NCBI RefSeq assembly: GCF_000968055.1 | Contig: NC_022538.1 | Location: 841,499-905,498, forward strand | From: Alteracholeplasma palmae J233 | GTDB taxonomy: Bacteria; Bacillota_I; Bacilli_A; Acholeplasmatales; Acholeplasmataceae | DNA: 64,000 nt | Direction of reading: 5' to 3' | Shown: positions 1 to 8,290 of the stretch, one piece after another | How positions within the stretch are numbered: position 1 is the first letter of the stretch | Layout: the number at the start of each line of letters is the position of its first letter | Notes under the pieces: generated by a model | Told to the model about the DNA's origin: nothing | The model's input: only the letters and a program-made list of their open reading frames with translations | The model's database searches: none | Made by a program: the position numbers and the translations under genes

Positions 1-1
1 A

Positions 2-385
2 GATGATTATAATGGTTATGATAAAAAAAATAAAAGACCTTTTCAAAGAAAAGAACTTGATATACACTTGATTAAAAATGAAAGTAGTATTGCCTTAGCA
101 GATAAGGAAGTAAAAGTAATTGAGACTCCTGGTCATACTAAAGGAGGATTAAGTTTTCTTTATGGTAAACATCTATTTACAGGCGATACCCTTTTTAAAA
201 ATGATGTTGGAAGACATGATTTATATTCAGGAAATTTATCAGAACTTAAACAAAGTGTTGTAAAATTAATTGATGAAATGCCTGAAAATACTATTATTTG
301 TCCAGGACATGATGAGTTAAGTCTAGTTAAAAACGAACGCAAAAGTAACCCATATTATATTAAATGGCAAAAACAAAAGAGATAA
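2..385 (+). CDS. Metallo-beta-lactamase fold hydrolase (glyoxalase II-like), 5' truncated by window
   Basis: The frame is open from base 2, so this is the C-terminal part (about 127 residues) of a protein starting upstream. Visible metal-site motifs are TPGHTKGG, FTGDTLF and ICPGHDE, the usual order of the second half of the MBL fold. Proteins of this type hydrolyse thioesters such as S-lactoylglutathione or related small substrates in the cytoplasm; the N-terminal HxHxDH motif would be outside the window. The exact substrate cannot be inferred. A promoter-like sequence follows the stop, so the next gene is probably a separate transcription unit. Confidence 0.85.
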   Translation, partial: DDYNGYDKKNKRPFQRKELDIHLIKNESSIALADKEVKVIETPGHTKGGLSFLYGKHLFTGDTLFKNDVGRHDLYSGNLSELKQSVVKLIDEMPENTIICPGHDELSLVKNERKSNPYYIKWQKQKR

Positions 386-388
386 TAC

Positions 389-418
389 TTCACAAATGAC
401 TATTTATTATAGTATAAT
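389..418 (+). promoter_or_regulatory. Sigma-A-like promoter for ECF transporter gene
   Basis: TTCACA at 389-394 and a consensus TATAAT at 413-418 are separated by 18 bp. They lie about 45 bp upstream of the next gene, whose ribosome binding site is AAAGGAGAG. Confidence 0.55.
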
Positions 419-463
419 ATACCTACTTATGGGACCCTTAGTGGCCTAAAAAGGAGAGAAAAA

Positions 464-1360
464 ATGAAAAGAAATAAAATGTATCAAATGGTACTAACGT
501 CTGCCTTTGCGGCAATTATTCTTGTTTTATCGTTAGTTCCACAAATAGGTTATATCACAATATTACCTGGTGTGAGTATCACGCTAGTCCATATTGTAGT
601 TTTAGTAGGAGTGTTCTCACTTGGCTTAAAAGGTGGGGTTATCTTAGGGTTATTCTTTGGTATCGGAGGCACATTAGCGGCTTTAATGAGAGGTAATACC
701 CCTTTTGACCAAGCTTTTGTCTATCCTTGGGTTTCTGTGATACCAAGAATGTTGTTTGCGGCAGCTGCTTATTATTTTTCAGTAGGATTCAAGAAAATCT
801 TAAAAGTTAAATATGGCAAAGTAATTGTTATAACTTTAGTTTCAATGATATCGGGGTTAGCACTCTTTTTTGGAACAAACTCTATTGTTAAAAATGCAAC
901 CAAAGACCCGTATAATAAATTAGTGATGCAAATTGCAGAACTTAAGAAAAATGAAACAGAAAATAAAGAGAAAATAGATCAATTAAATCTAGAACTTCCA
1001 GTATTAGATGAAAAAACAAATAATGACTATAAAAAGATAACAAATATTACACAACCAATCGTGATAGTAATTACAGTTTTAGTTATAGGCATCTATGTCT
1101 TCTATACTTTTAAAAATAAAAAATATGATATATCTGTGCCATCTGTTATGATCCTTGGCACACTAGCACATACGGTTTTAGTATTATTAAGCGTTTATAT
1201 TTTTAGCCCACAAGCATTTACCCAAACATTTGGTGATAGCCAAAGTACGATATCAATTATTTATGGTGTAGCAATGGCCAATGGTTTAGTTGAAGCGCTT
1301 GCTGCAGTTGTTATTGGAACACCTATTGTTTATGCATTAGAACAAGTAAAGGAAAAGTAA
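464..1360 (+). CDS. ECF transporter S component, probably for pantothenate
   Basis: A hydrophobic protein of 298 residues with about six membrane segments, four before residue 142 and two or more after 198. ECF S components bind one vitamin and dock to a shared energising module. The gene sits one base before a type III pantothenate kinase gene, so the substrate is inferred to be pantothenate. S components are usually 170-200 residues. The extra length is a charged, heptad-like insert at about residues 143-195 between membrane segments. The start has a good AAAGGAGAG site 6-8 bases upstream. The family call is fairly secure from topology and context; the substrate is inferred. Confidence 0.7.
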   Translation: MKRNKMYQMVLTSAFAAIILVLSLVPQIGYITILPGVSITLVHIVVLVGVFSLGLKGGVILGLFFGIGGTLAALMRGNTPFDQAFVYPWVSVIPRMLFAAAAYYFSVGFKKILKVKYGKVIVITLVSMISGLALFFGTNSIVKNATKDPYNKLVMQIAELKKNETENKEKIDQLNLELPVLDEKTNNDYKKITNITQPIVIVITVLVIGIYVFYTFKNKKYDISVPSVMILGTLAHTVLVLLSVYIFSPQAFTQTFGDSQSTISIIYGVAMANGLVEALAAVVIGTPIVYALEQVKEK

Positions 1361-1361
1361 A

Positions 1362-2108
1362 ATGATTTTATTATTAGACGTTGGAAATACAAGTGTATAT
1401 ATGGGATTATCAGATGGTAAAGAGCTAGTTGAAACATACCGAATGTTAACAGAATCAGTGAAAACACCAGATGAATATTATGTAACATTAAAAAGTATTT
1501 TAGATGTGGACTTAATTACAGATATAGCCTTATCAAGTGTTGTACCTAGAGTAACAGAAACACTTAGAAGAATGTGTGTTAAATACTTAAAAAAAGAACC
1601 TTTGATTGTAGGCCCTGGCATTAAAACAGGATTGAAAATTAAAACAGACAATCCAAGAGAAGTAGGATCTGATCTTATTTGTGATGCAGCTGCAGTGGCT
1701 GATAACAAAAAACCAGTTTTAGTTATTGATTTAGGAACAGCTAATAAGTTTATATATATTAAAGATAGAGCAATTACAGGGGCAATTATTTCAACAGGCA
1801 TTCAAGTATCTAGACAAGCTTTAATTGGTAACACTGCACTTTTACCAGATGTTGATGTTACAGTTCCAGCAAAAGTACTAGGAACAAATACGGTTACTTG
1901 TATGCAATCAGGACTTACTTACGGGACAGCCGCAATGATTGATGGTTTAATTGAAAGAATTCAAGAAGAAGTGAAAGAAGAATTTGATATTATTTTAACA
2001 GGTGGACTTTCTGTTATTATAAAAGATTTATGTAAAACTAAATTAGTTAGAGACCAAAGACTTGTCTTAAAGGGACTACTTTCTATATATTTAAGAAATC
2101 AAGCATAA
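1362..2108 (+). CDS. coaX: Type III pantothenate kinase
   Basis: The enzyme phosphorylates pantothenate, the first step of coenzyme A synthesis. Its 248 residues fit the family. Motifs are DVGNT (6-10, phosphate-binding ASKHA motif), DNPREVGSD (96-104, pantothenate site) and DLGTANKF (123-130), with a later GGLS. It starts one base after the stop of the putative pantothenate transporter gene, so uptake and phosphorylation are translationally linked. A terminator follows directly. No pantothenate synthesis genes are visible nearby, which fits dependence on imported vitamin. Confidence 0.93.
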   Translation: MILLLDVGNTSVYMGLSDGKELVETYRMLTESVKTPDEYYVTLKSILDVDLITDIALSSVVPRVTETLRRMCVKYLKKEPLIVGPGIKTGLKIKTDNPREVGSDLICDAAAVADNKKPVLVIDLGTANKFIYIKDRAITGAIISTGIQVSRQALIGNTALLPDVDVTVPAKVLGTNTVTCMQSGLTYGTAAMIDGLIERIQEEVKEEFDIILTGGLSVIIKDLCKTKLVRDQRLVLKGLLSIYLRNQA

Positions 2109-2112
2109 GAAA

Positions 2113-2136
2113 TGACCCATAAAGGGTTATTTTTTT
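2113..2136 (+). terminator. Intrinsic terminator after coaX
   Basis: Stem TGACCC / GGGTTA (one G-U pair) with loop ATAAA is followed by seven Ts at 2130-2136. Confidence 0.8.
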
Positions 2137-2174
2137 ATATATTTAGCGTATAATAGAAATCAAGAGGTGATGGT

Positions 2175-3830
2175 ATGTCTTATAAAGACAAGTATAACTT
2201 ATGGATCTCACAAAACGAAATAGATTCAGAAATTAAAAATGACTTGCTAAAATTAAATGAAGATGAAATAAAAGAATGTTTCTATAAAGATTTAGACTTT
2301 GGAACTGGTGGACTAAGGGGCTTAATGGGACCAGGGACTAATAGAATTAATATTTATACAATAAGAAAAGTAACACAAGGTTTAGCTAATTATATGATTA
2401 AGCATCAATTATCTGAAAAGGGTGTTGCTATTTCATATGATAATCGTAAAAATTCTAAGAACTTTGCATATGAAGCAGCTAAAGTTCTTGCTGCAAATCA
2501 TATAAAAAGTTATATTTATAGAGATTTAAGGCCTACTCCAATGTTATCATTTGCTGTAAGAAAATTTGAATGTGGTGCTGGTATTATGATTACAGCATCT
2601 CATAATCCAAAAGAGTATAATGGTTATAAAGTTTATAACAAACAAGGGGCACAACTTAATATAAAACAAGCCGATGAAGTGATTTCGTACGTTAACAAAG
2701 TTTCAGATCCATTTAAAGTTTATAGTCTAGAAAGCAATCTTATTACTTGGATTGAAGAAGACTTTGATCAAATTTATTTAGATGAAGTGAAAAAAATTAA
2801 AATAAATGATGTCTTAAAAACTGCTAAAATTGTTTATTCACCACTACATGGAACAGGCGGTACAGTAATTCCTAAGTTTTTAAAACAACAAGGATATGAT
2901 GTTTATCCATATGAACCTCAAATGATAGTAGATCCTGAATTTTCTAATACAGAGTCTTCTAACCCAGAAGAAAAAAAAGCATTTAACAGAACAATAGAAT
3001 ATGCTAAAAAAATAAATGCTGATATTATTCTAGTAACTGATCCAGATGCTGATAGACTTGGAATAGCAGTCTTAAATAATAATGAATATCAACTATTAAA
3101 CGGAAATCAGACAGCTTCAATGATGCTAGAATATATTCTAGAAAGTGCTAGAAAAAATGGCTCCATTCATAAAAATGGAATTGTTTTTAGTACAATTGTG
3201 TCTACTCCTTTAATTGAAGCAATTGCCAATAAATACGAACAAAAATATGTAACAACCTTAACAGGATTCAAATTTATTGGTGAACAGGCAGAACTTACAA
3301 AAAATGAATACAACTATACATTTGGTTCAGAAGAGTCTTATGGTAGCCTAGTTTCACCTTTTGTGAGAGATAAAGATGCTGTTCAAGCAGTGTACTTACT
3401 TTCTGAAATGGCATGTTATGTAAAGGAAAAGAATCTTACTTTAGTAGAATATATGGAACAAATTTATAAGAAGTATGGTTATTTCTTTGAATACACCGAA
3501 AATATCAGTTTAAAAGGGATTGAAGGCAGTCAAAAAATTGAAAAAATCATGACCTACTATAGAAAAAACGGACTTAACTTAAAAAACTATCAAAAAGGTT
3601 TTGTTAATGACTATCAGGAACAAAAATATGAAATTAAACCTGAAATTGAATTACCAAAATCAAATGTATTAAAATACTTTTTTGATCAATTCTGGGTTGT
3701 TTTAAGACCTAGTGGAACAGAACCTAAACTAAAAATTTATTATGGTTCAAATGCTGATACTTTAGAAAAAGCACAAGAAATCATACAAAATATCAATCAA
3801 GAAATATTAAAACAAATCAACGAACTTTAA
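2175..3830 (+). CDS. Phosphoglucomutase / phosphomannomutase
   Basis: Alpha-D-phosphohexomutase of 551 residues, the usual length of the PgcA-like subgroup. It interconverts hexose 1- and 6-phosphates, feeding sugar-nucleotide synthesis; galU lies 6 kb away. The active-site serine loop is TASHNPKEYNG (140-150), the metal loop DPDADRLG (289-296), the sugar-binding loop SEESYG, and the C-terminal phosphate loop RPSGTEPKLKIYY. The start at 2175 has AGAGGTGA upstream, and a TATAAT sits at 2149-2154. The M24 peptidase gene follows after 11 bases, probably in the same transcript. Glucose versus mannose preference cannot be read from sequence. Confidence 0.92.
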   Translation: MSYKDKYNLWISQNEIDSEIKNDLLKLNEDEIKECFYKDLDFGTGGLRGLMGPGTNRINIYTIRKVTQGLANYMIKHQLSEKGVAISYDNRKNSKNFAYEAAKVLAANHIKSYIYRDLRPTPMLSFAVRKFECGAGIMITASHNPKEYNGYKVYNKQGAQLNIKQADEVISYVNKVSDPFKVYSLESNLITWIEEDFDQIYLDEVKKIKINDVLKTAKIVYSPLHGTGGTVIPKFLKQQGYDVYPYEPQMIVDPEFSNTESSNPEEKKAFNRTIEYAKKINADIILVTDPDADRLGIAVLNNNEYQLLNGNQTASMMLEYILESARKNGSIHKNGIVFSTIVSTPLIEAIANKYEQKYVTTLTGFKFIGEQAELTKNEYNYTFGSEESYGSLVSPFVRDKDAVQAVYLLSEMACYVKEKNLTLVEYMEQIYKKYGYFFEYTENISLKGIEGSQKIEKIMTYYRKNGLNLKNYQKGFVNDYQEQKYEIKPEIELPKSNVLKYFFDQFWVVLRPSGTEPKLKIYYGSNADTLEKAQEIIQNINQEILKQINEL

Positions 3831-3841
3831 GGAGAAAAAAG

Positions 3842-5101
3842 ATGTTTAAAGAAAATAGAAACAATTATTTAAAAGAATTAAAAGAACAATCCATTTCAAT
3901 TTTTTACTCAGGACGCGCACAACATAAAAGTGCTGACCAAAAATTTCCTTTTGTAGTCAATAGAAATTTCTTTTACTTAACTGGAATTGAACAACAAGAA
4001 TCAGTTGTTTTATTAATTAAAGGTAACCAAACAACTAAGACTTTATTATTTATAGAAAAACAAGATCCTTTAAAAGCATTATGGGATGGCGAAACATTAA
4101 GTTTTAAAGAAGCTGCAAATATAGCAGGATTAGAAGAAAATGAATGTTTAGATATTGCTACATTAGATACATATCTTGCTCAATATTTAGGACATACAAG
4201 AAGATCTTTATATGGAACAATTGAAAATTTATACTTTGATTTAGAAAGACATGGATTAAACGAACCTAAGTCTATTTCTGAACAAGAAGCTAATAGAATT
4301 AAAGACTTATACCCACATTTAGCAATCTATAATGGATATCCAATTGTTTCAGAATTAAGAAAAGTTAAATCAGAATTTGAAGTTAATCAAATCAAAAAAG
4401 CTATTTCAATTACTAAAGATGCTTTAGAAGGTGTCATGCAAAAACTTAAACCAGGTAAATATGAATATCAAGTAGAAGCTGATTATGATTACACATTATC
4501 ATATAATAATGTAAAACCTTCATTTGATACGATTGCTGCTGCAGGAAAAAATGCTACTGTTTTACATTATGTAGATAATGATTATAAAATAGGTGATAAT
4601 GAACTAATCTTATTAGACCTAGGAGTTAGCTACCAAAATTACTGTTCAGATATTAGTAGAACATATCCAGCAAGTGGTAAATATACCGAGCAACAAAAGC
4701 AAATATATGAAATTGTTTTAGAAGCTAATAAGAAAACAATTGAATGGGTTAAAGCAGGGCATACATATAAAGAATTTAATGATTATGGTAGAAATATCTT
4801 AATTGCTGGTATGAAAAGACTAGGATTAATTAAAGAAGACTCAGAAATTAATAAATACTATTATCATAGTTTAGGTCATTACCTTGGTTTAGATGTACAT
4901 GATGTTGGGAATACAACAAAAGTAATACCAGCAGGTGCTATTTTAACAGTTGAACCAGGATTATACATTGCAGAATTAGGTATTGGTATAAGAATTGAAG
5001 ATAACATTTTAATTACTGAAGGAAAAGCAATCAACCTTTCAAAAGATCTTATTAAAGAAGTAAGTGACATTGAAGCTTATATGGCAAAAAATAAAAAGTA
5101 A
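3842..5101 (+). CDS. Xaa-Pro aminopeptidase, M24B family
   Basis: A cytoplasmic dinuclear-metal peptidase that removes an N-terminal residue before proline. In 419 residues there is an N-terminal creatinase-like domain (about 1-175, with the RNFFYLTG motif) and a C-terminal pita-bread domain. All five metal ligands are recognisable: D259, D270, H346 (HSLGHYLGL), E371 (VEPGLY) and E386 (IRIED). AAGGAGAAAAAAG precedes the start. No signal peptide is present. PepP and PepQ (dipeptide-specific) relatives are hard to separate by eye; the two-domain length favours PepP. Confidence 0.9.
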   Translation: MFKENRNNYLKELKEQSISIFYSGRAQHKSADQKFPFVVNRNFFYLTGIEQQESVVLLIKGNQTTKTLLFIEKQDPLKALWDGETLSFKEAANIAGLEENECLDIATLDTYLAQYLGHTRRSLYGTIENLYFDLERHGLNEPKSISEQEANRIKDLYPHLAIYNGYPIVSELRKVKSEFEVNQIKKAISITKDALEGVMQKLKPGKYEYQVEADYDYTLSYNNVKPSFDTIAAAGKNATVLHYVDNDYKIGDNELILLDLGVSYQNYCSDISRTYPASGKYTEQQKQIYEIVLEANKKTIEWVKAGHTYKEFNDYGRNILIAGMKRLGLIKEDSEINKYYYHSLGHYLGLDVHDVGNTTKVIPAGAILTVEPGLYIAELGIGIRIEDNILITEGKAINLSKDLIKEVSDIEAYMAKNKK

Positions 5102-5111
5102 TCATCTAACT

Positions 5112-5138
5112 AACCTCCTATTATTGATGTAGGAGGTT
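5112..5138 (+). promoter_or_regulatory. 9-bp hairpin whose 3' arm contains the ribosome binding site of the next gene
   Basis: AACCTCCTA (5112-5120) and TAGGAGGTT (5130-5138) are perfect complements around a 9-base loop. The 3' arm holds AGGAGG, 7 bases before the ATG at 5144. A short T-rich stretch follows, so it may also terminate transcription weakly after the peptidase gene. Confidence 0.7.
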
Positions 5139-5143
5139 TTATT

Positions 5144-5767
5144 ATGAAAAAATTTATGATTTTCATATGTTTAAGCATTATTTTAGTATTATTTAGCACA
5201 ACGCAATGTGCAAGTTATGAACAGTTTGAAGATATTCAATTTGAAGAAGACTTTAAATTACTTTCTGATTATACAGAAGAGGATTATAATGATTACTACT
5301 CTAAAATTGACAAAAGAAAGTTTTCAGGCTGGAAAATTAATACTGTAAATAAAAATAAAAGTGTAAGTTTTATCAGTGAAACATTGTTTTCTTATTATAA
5401 TGATGGTAAAAGTATTATTGATTATCACTATAAAGCAAAAAATAAAGAGACAAGACAATACGATATTTCTGTAAGTGGGAGCATTGGTATTACTATTGGA
5501 AAAAATGATAAGACATTTAAAAATGGCTTGACACAATCACTAAAAGTAGACTTAAAGTCAAAAACAACAAAAGAAATTCAAGAAGATACAGAAATTAAAA
5601 TTAAAATAGAACCCAAAACTAGATTAACTTATTACTATTACGGAGAAGGAAAAATAACTAATGGAGTCGCGGTTAGATATTTTTTCTTTATTAAAAGAAA
5701 TATGGGCGGATTTGAAATTTTTACTGTAACAACACAATATCCTAAATTAGAGATTAGACCTATATGA
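5144..5767 (+). CDS. Putative secreted or membrane-anchored protein of unknown function
   Basis: I do not recognise a family. The 207-residue product starts with a clear export signal: two lysines, then a hydrophobic stretch at about 5-19, then TTQCAS. The cysteine is not in a canonical lipobox. The rest is charged, rich in K, D, E and Y, and appears beta-rich, as in a soluble extracytoplasmic domain. It overlaps the next gene by ATGA (stop TGA, start ATG), so the two are translationally coupled. Its ribosome binding site lies in a hairpin, suggesting limited or regulated translation. Confidence 0.7.
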   Translation: MKKFMIFICLSIILVLFSTTQCASYEQFEDIQFEEDFKLLSDYTEEDYNDYYSKIDKRKFSGWKINTVNKNKSVSFISETLFSYYNDGKSIIDYHYKAKNKETRQYDISVSGSIGITIGKNDKTFKNGLTQSLKVDLKSKTTKEIQEDTEIKIKIEPKTRLTYYYYGEGKITNGVAVRYFFFIKRNMGGFEIFTVTTQYPKLEIRPI

Positions 5768-6477
5768 AAAAAAGAAATCTTTATATGATCAGTAGCTTTT
5801 TACTTATTACTATAGTAGGAATTGTCATCTATTTTTTAAATACGAATCATCATCAAATGATTATTCCAAAGAAAAAACACTATATTTTATATGAAACAAA
5901 AAACTATATTAAACAACCTATATATACTAAAGAAAAAAACAACGAATTTACTAAAGCAGTATCTAATAAGGAATTAATCTTTCCTGATAAATTAAAGGTG
6001 TTAAAATACGAACTTACTCCGTCTAGCAAAGAACAAGATTATTATAAATTTAACTTGGTCATCTATTTTAAAGAACAAAATATCATAGAACTAGAAGAAA
6101 AATTAATTTTTTACTATAAAAATCAAACATATGATTTAGGACTACTAACAATAAATTTTTTAAAAGAATATCAAAGTTTTAGTATTTATTCATTAGAAGG
6201 AATAAAAGATAATAAAGCACACTTAAAAAGTATTACTTTAAACTCAAAGAACAATCAAATTACTAACATCTATTTAGGTAGCCAAAGTCTAGTATTTACT
6301 ATTCATAAAGTAGAAGAGAACATATATCGATATACTATCCAGATACCAACAGAAGATTATATTTTAGATGAAGCTTATTTAACCTTGATAGATAGCGAAG
6401 GATCGACACATATACTTTTGCAATATAGATACTTTATCGAGCATGAACTTCTTAAAGCCTTAAAATATTTAAATTGA
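5764..6477 (+). CDS. Membrane-anchored protein of unknown function
   Basis: 237 residues with one N-terminal membrane segment (about 8-25, after MKKRNLYM) and a long extracytoplasmic part with alternating hydrophobic residues. The start overlaps the TGA stop of the previous gene by four bases and has no ribosome binding site of its own that I can see. That implies coupled translation and a joint function with the upstream protein. It ends in TGA, supporting a standard genetic code. No family recognised. Confidence 0.7.
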   Translation: MKKRNLYMISSFLLITIVGIVIYFLNTNHHQMIIPKKKHYILYETKNYIKQPIYTKEKNNEFTKAVSNKELIFPDKLKVLKYELTPSSKEQDYYKFNLVIYFKEQNIIELEEKLIFYYKNQTYDLGLLTINFLKEYQSFSIYSLEGIKDNKAHLKSITLNSKNNQITNIYLGSQSLVFTIHKVEENIYRYTIQIPTEDYILDEAYLTLIDSEGSTHILLQYRYFIEHELLKALKYLN

Positions 6478-6518
6478 TTTTCCAAAAATAATGTGATACG
6501 ATATTTTTAGGTGATAAG

Positions 6519-7328
6519 ATGGACATTTTAAATGCAATTGTAACAAACTTTATAGCAACAATATTTGTTTATTATTTTTTAACTTTATTTTTTAGAAAAG
6601 AAGAACAAGGCAAATATATATTAGGCATATTTATTTTATATACGCTTTTAGTAGTTCTTAGAATCATTACAGACAAAAGTTATATAGACGCAATCGGACT
6701 TATTTTTCATATTATCATTTATATATGGATATTTAGAAATTATGATATTACCCTTAATGGGAGAAAAAACAGATTTATTGGTAAAATGAAAAAAGAAATA
6801 ACCATTAAGTCTACTAAAAAAATAAGAAAACACCAATTTTTAATTGGATTAATTTTCACACAGATTATTTTAGTTCTAATAATTGTTCTAAATATATTAG
6901 AAATTACACGTATTAAATGGTATTACCTTTTAATATTAGAACTGATACCATGTATTCTATATTACTTATATTGGAGACTAGAAAACGATCAAGTCTTATT
7001 TATCTTAGGAAATACCAAAAGAAAACTCTATTTACTAGATTTAGAACAGACGCAAACTAAATTAAACCAAATTATAATAGACGACAGATATATCATAGAT
7101 CAGAATGGTAAAGTAGTTGTTCAAACTGGCATGAAAGAAAAAACATACTATGTCATTACATTACTATCAGATATTAAAGACTATCAATTATTTAGTGGCT
7201 TTAAATTAACTGAGGATATGTTTTTAGAACAAATAAAAGATGACTATCAGAGACTAAAAAATGAAAACAGATATTTTAAAGAAACAGAAACTGAAATCAT
7301 AGAAAAAAATATTCGCAACAAAAAATAA
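6519..7328 (+). CDS. Integral membrane protein of unknown function
   Basis: 269 residues with membrane segments at about 5-25, 34-50, 58-74, 110-130 and 135-152, then a soluble cytoplasmic C-terminal domain of about 110 residues that is hydrophilic and predicted alpha/beta. TAGGTGATAAG precedes the start. It lies 41 bases after the preceding two-gene unit and just before the promoter of the infC operon, so it may be the last gene of that unit. I do not recognise a family. Confidence 0.65.
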   Translation: MDILNAIVTNFIATIFVYYFLTLFFRKEEQGKYILGIFILYTLLVVLRIITDKSYIDAIGLIFHIIIYIWIFRNYDITLNGRKNRFIGKMKKEITIKSTKKIRKHQFLIGLIFTQIILVLIIVLNILEITRIKWYYLLILELIPCILYYLYWRLENDQVLFILGNTKRKLYLLDLEQTQTKLNQIIIDDRYIIDQNGKVVVQTGMKEKTYYVITLLSDIKDYQLFSGFKLTEDMFLEQIKDDYQRLKNENRYFKETETEIIEKNIRNKK

Positions 7329-7336
7329 TAAAGTGA

Positions 7337-7365
7337 TTGACAAATAAAACAAAAAGAGTTATCAT
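7337..7365 (+). promoter_or_regulatory. Sigma-A promoter of infC-rpmI-rplT
   Basis: TTGACA at 7337-7342 and TATCAT at 7360-7365 with a 17 bp spacer. Predicted transcription start is about 7372, giving a leader of roughly 148 bases before infC. Confidence 0.75.
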
Positions 7366-7371
7366 AGTAAG

Positions 7372-7494
7372 GTAGATTGTGAAAAGAAGAGTTACCCTCT
7401 CGCCTGATAGATAATGTCTTTGGGCAAATAGCACAAAAGTTGAAGCGATTCGATATTTGTTGTGGGTACTCATTGGGTATCCACTTTTTATTTT
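7372..7494 (+). promoter_or_regulatory. L20-type leader with intrinsic terminator before infC
   Basis: A terminator hairpin GTGGGTAC (7462-7469) / GTATCCAC (7477-7484), 8 bp with one G-U, is followed by TTTTTATTTT. The upstream segment TACCC at 7393-7397 can pair with either GGGTA (7464-7468 or 7475-7479) in the terminator arms, which would give an antiterminator. In Bacillus this operon is controlled by ribosomal protein L20 binding its leader and causing premature termination. The architecture here fits that model; L20 control itself is inferred, and I matched structure rather than a covariance model. Confidence 0.65.
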
Positions 7495-7519
7495 CTGCAA
7501 AATATATGGAGGTGTCAAT

Positions 7520-8056
7520 ATTAGACCAATGAAAAACAACAAAACTAACAACACTGATCTTTATAATGATGGTATTCCTACTGGACAATATCTTGTTATT
7601 GATGAGCAAGGTGAAAAACTAGGAACATTTAATCGTGAACAAGCTTTAAAATTAGCTGACGAAAAAGAGATTGACATTGTTGTAGTATCGCCAGGATCAA
7701 AACCAATGGTAGCTCGTTTGATGGATTATTCAAAATATCGTTATGAACAACAAAAAAAATCACGAGAAATGAAAAAGAATCAACAAGTTGTACAATTGAA
7801 AGAAATTAGATTAAGTCCAACAATTGATACAAATGATTTAAATACTAAAGTTAAGCAAGCAACTAAATTCTTAGAAAAAGGCGATAAAGTCAAAGTTTCA
7901 ATGCGCTTTAGAGGAAGAATGATTACACATCATGAAATAGGCAGAAATATTTTTAATAAAGTCATTGAAGCACTGAAAGATCTTTCAACGGTTGAAGCAG
8001 CACCTAAGTTAGAAGGAAATCAAATGGTAGCCATCTTAGCACCATCTAAACAATAA
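7520..8056 (+). CDS. infC: Translation initiation factor IF-3 (ATT start)
   Basis: IF-3 binds the 30S subunit and checks start codon and initiator tRNA. The 178-residue product has the family N-domain (TGQYLVIDEQGEKLG) and C-domain (KEIRLSPTIDTNDLNTK, then MRFRGR). GGAGGT at 7508-7513 places the start at ATT 7520, six bases away. The next in-frame ATG (7529) would be 15 bases away, and an upstream in-frame TTG at 7457 lies inside the leader terminator. AUU starts on infC are known from E. coli, where they let IF-3 limit its own synthesis. First gene of infC-rpmI-rplT. Confidence 0.92.
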   Translation: MRPMKNNKTNNTDLYNDGIPTGQYLVIDEQGEKLGTFNREQALKLADEKEIDIVVVSPGSKPMVARLMDYSKYRYEQQKKSREMKKNQQVVQLKEIRLSPTIDTNDLNTKVKQATKFLEKGDKVKVSMRFRGRMITHHEIGRNIFNKVIEALKDLSTVEAAPKLEGNQMVAILAPSKQ

Positions 8057-8074
8057 GAAAGAAGGAACTTAAAT

Positions 8075-8272
8075 ATGCCAAAGCAAAAATCACACAGCGG
8101 ATTAAAAAAACGTATTAAAGTAACTGGTACAGGTAAATTATTACGTGGACATGCTTATAAAAACCATTTAGCCGCATCAAAAACAACAAAACAAAATAGA
8201 CAACTAAGAGGCGTTACATTAGTAGATCATTCAGACTACAAACGTATCAAATCGCTAATTAGAGGACTATAA
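8075..8272 (+). CDS. rpmI: Large-subunit ribosomal protein L35
   Basis: 65 residues, basic, with the typical MPKQKSHSGLKKR start and the KKRIKVTGTGKL segment. A structural protein of the 50S subunit. AAGAAGGAAC precedes the start. It sits in the conserved order infC-rpmI-rplT. Confidence 0.97.
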   Translation: MPKQKSHSGLKKRIKVTGTGKLLRGHAYKNHLAASKTTKQNRQLRGVTLVDHSDYKRIKSLIRGL

Positions 8273-8290
8273 GAAGGGAGACTATAAGAT

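Noticed and set aside
7457-7519. In-frame TTG at 7457 as the infC start
   Set aside because: It lies just upstream of the leader terminator, has no ribosome binding site, and adds residues not found in IF-3; GGAGGT points to ATT 7520.
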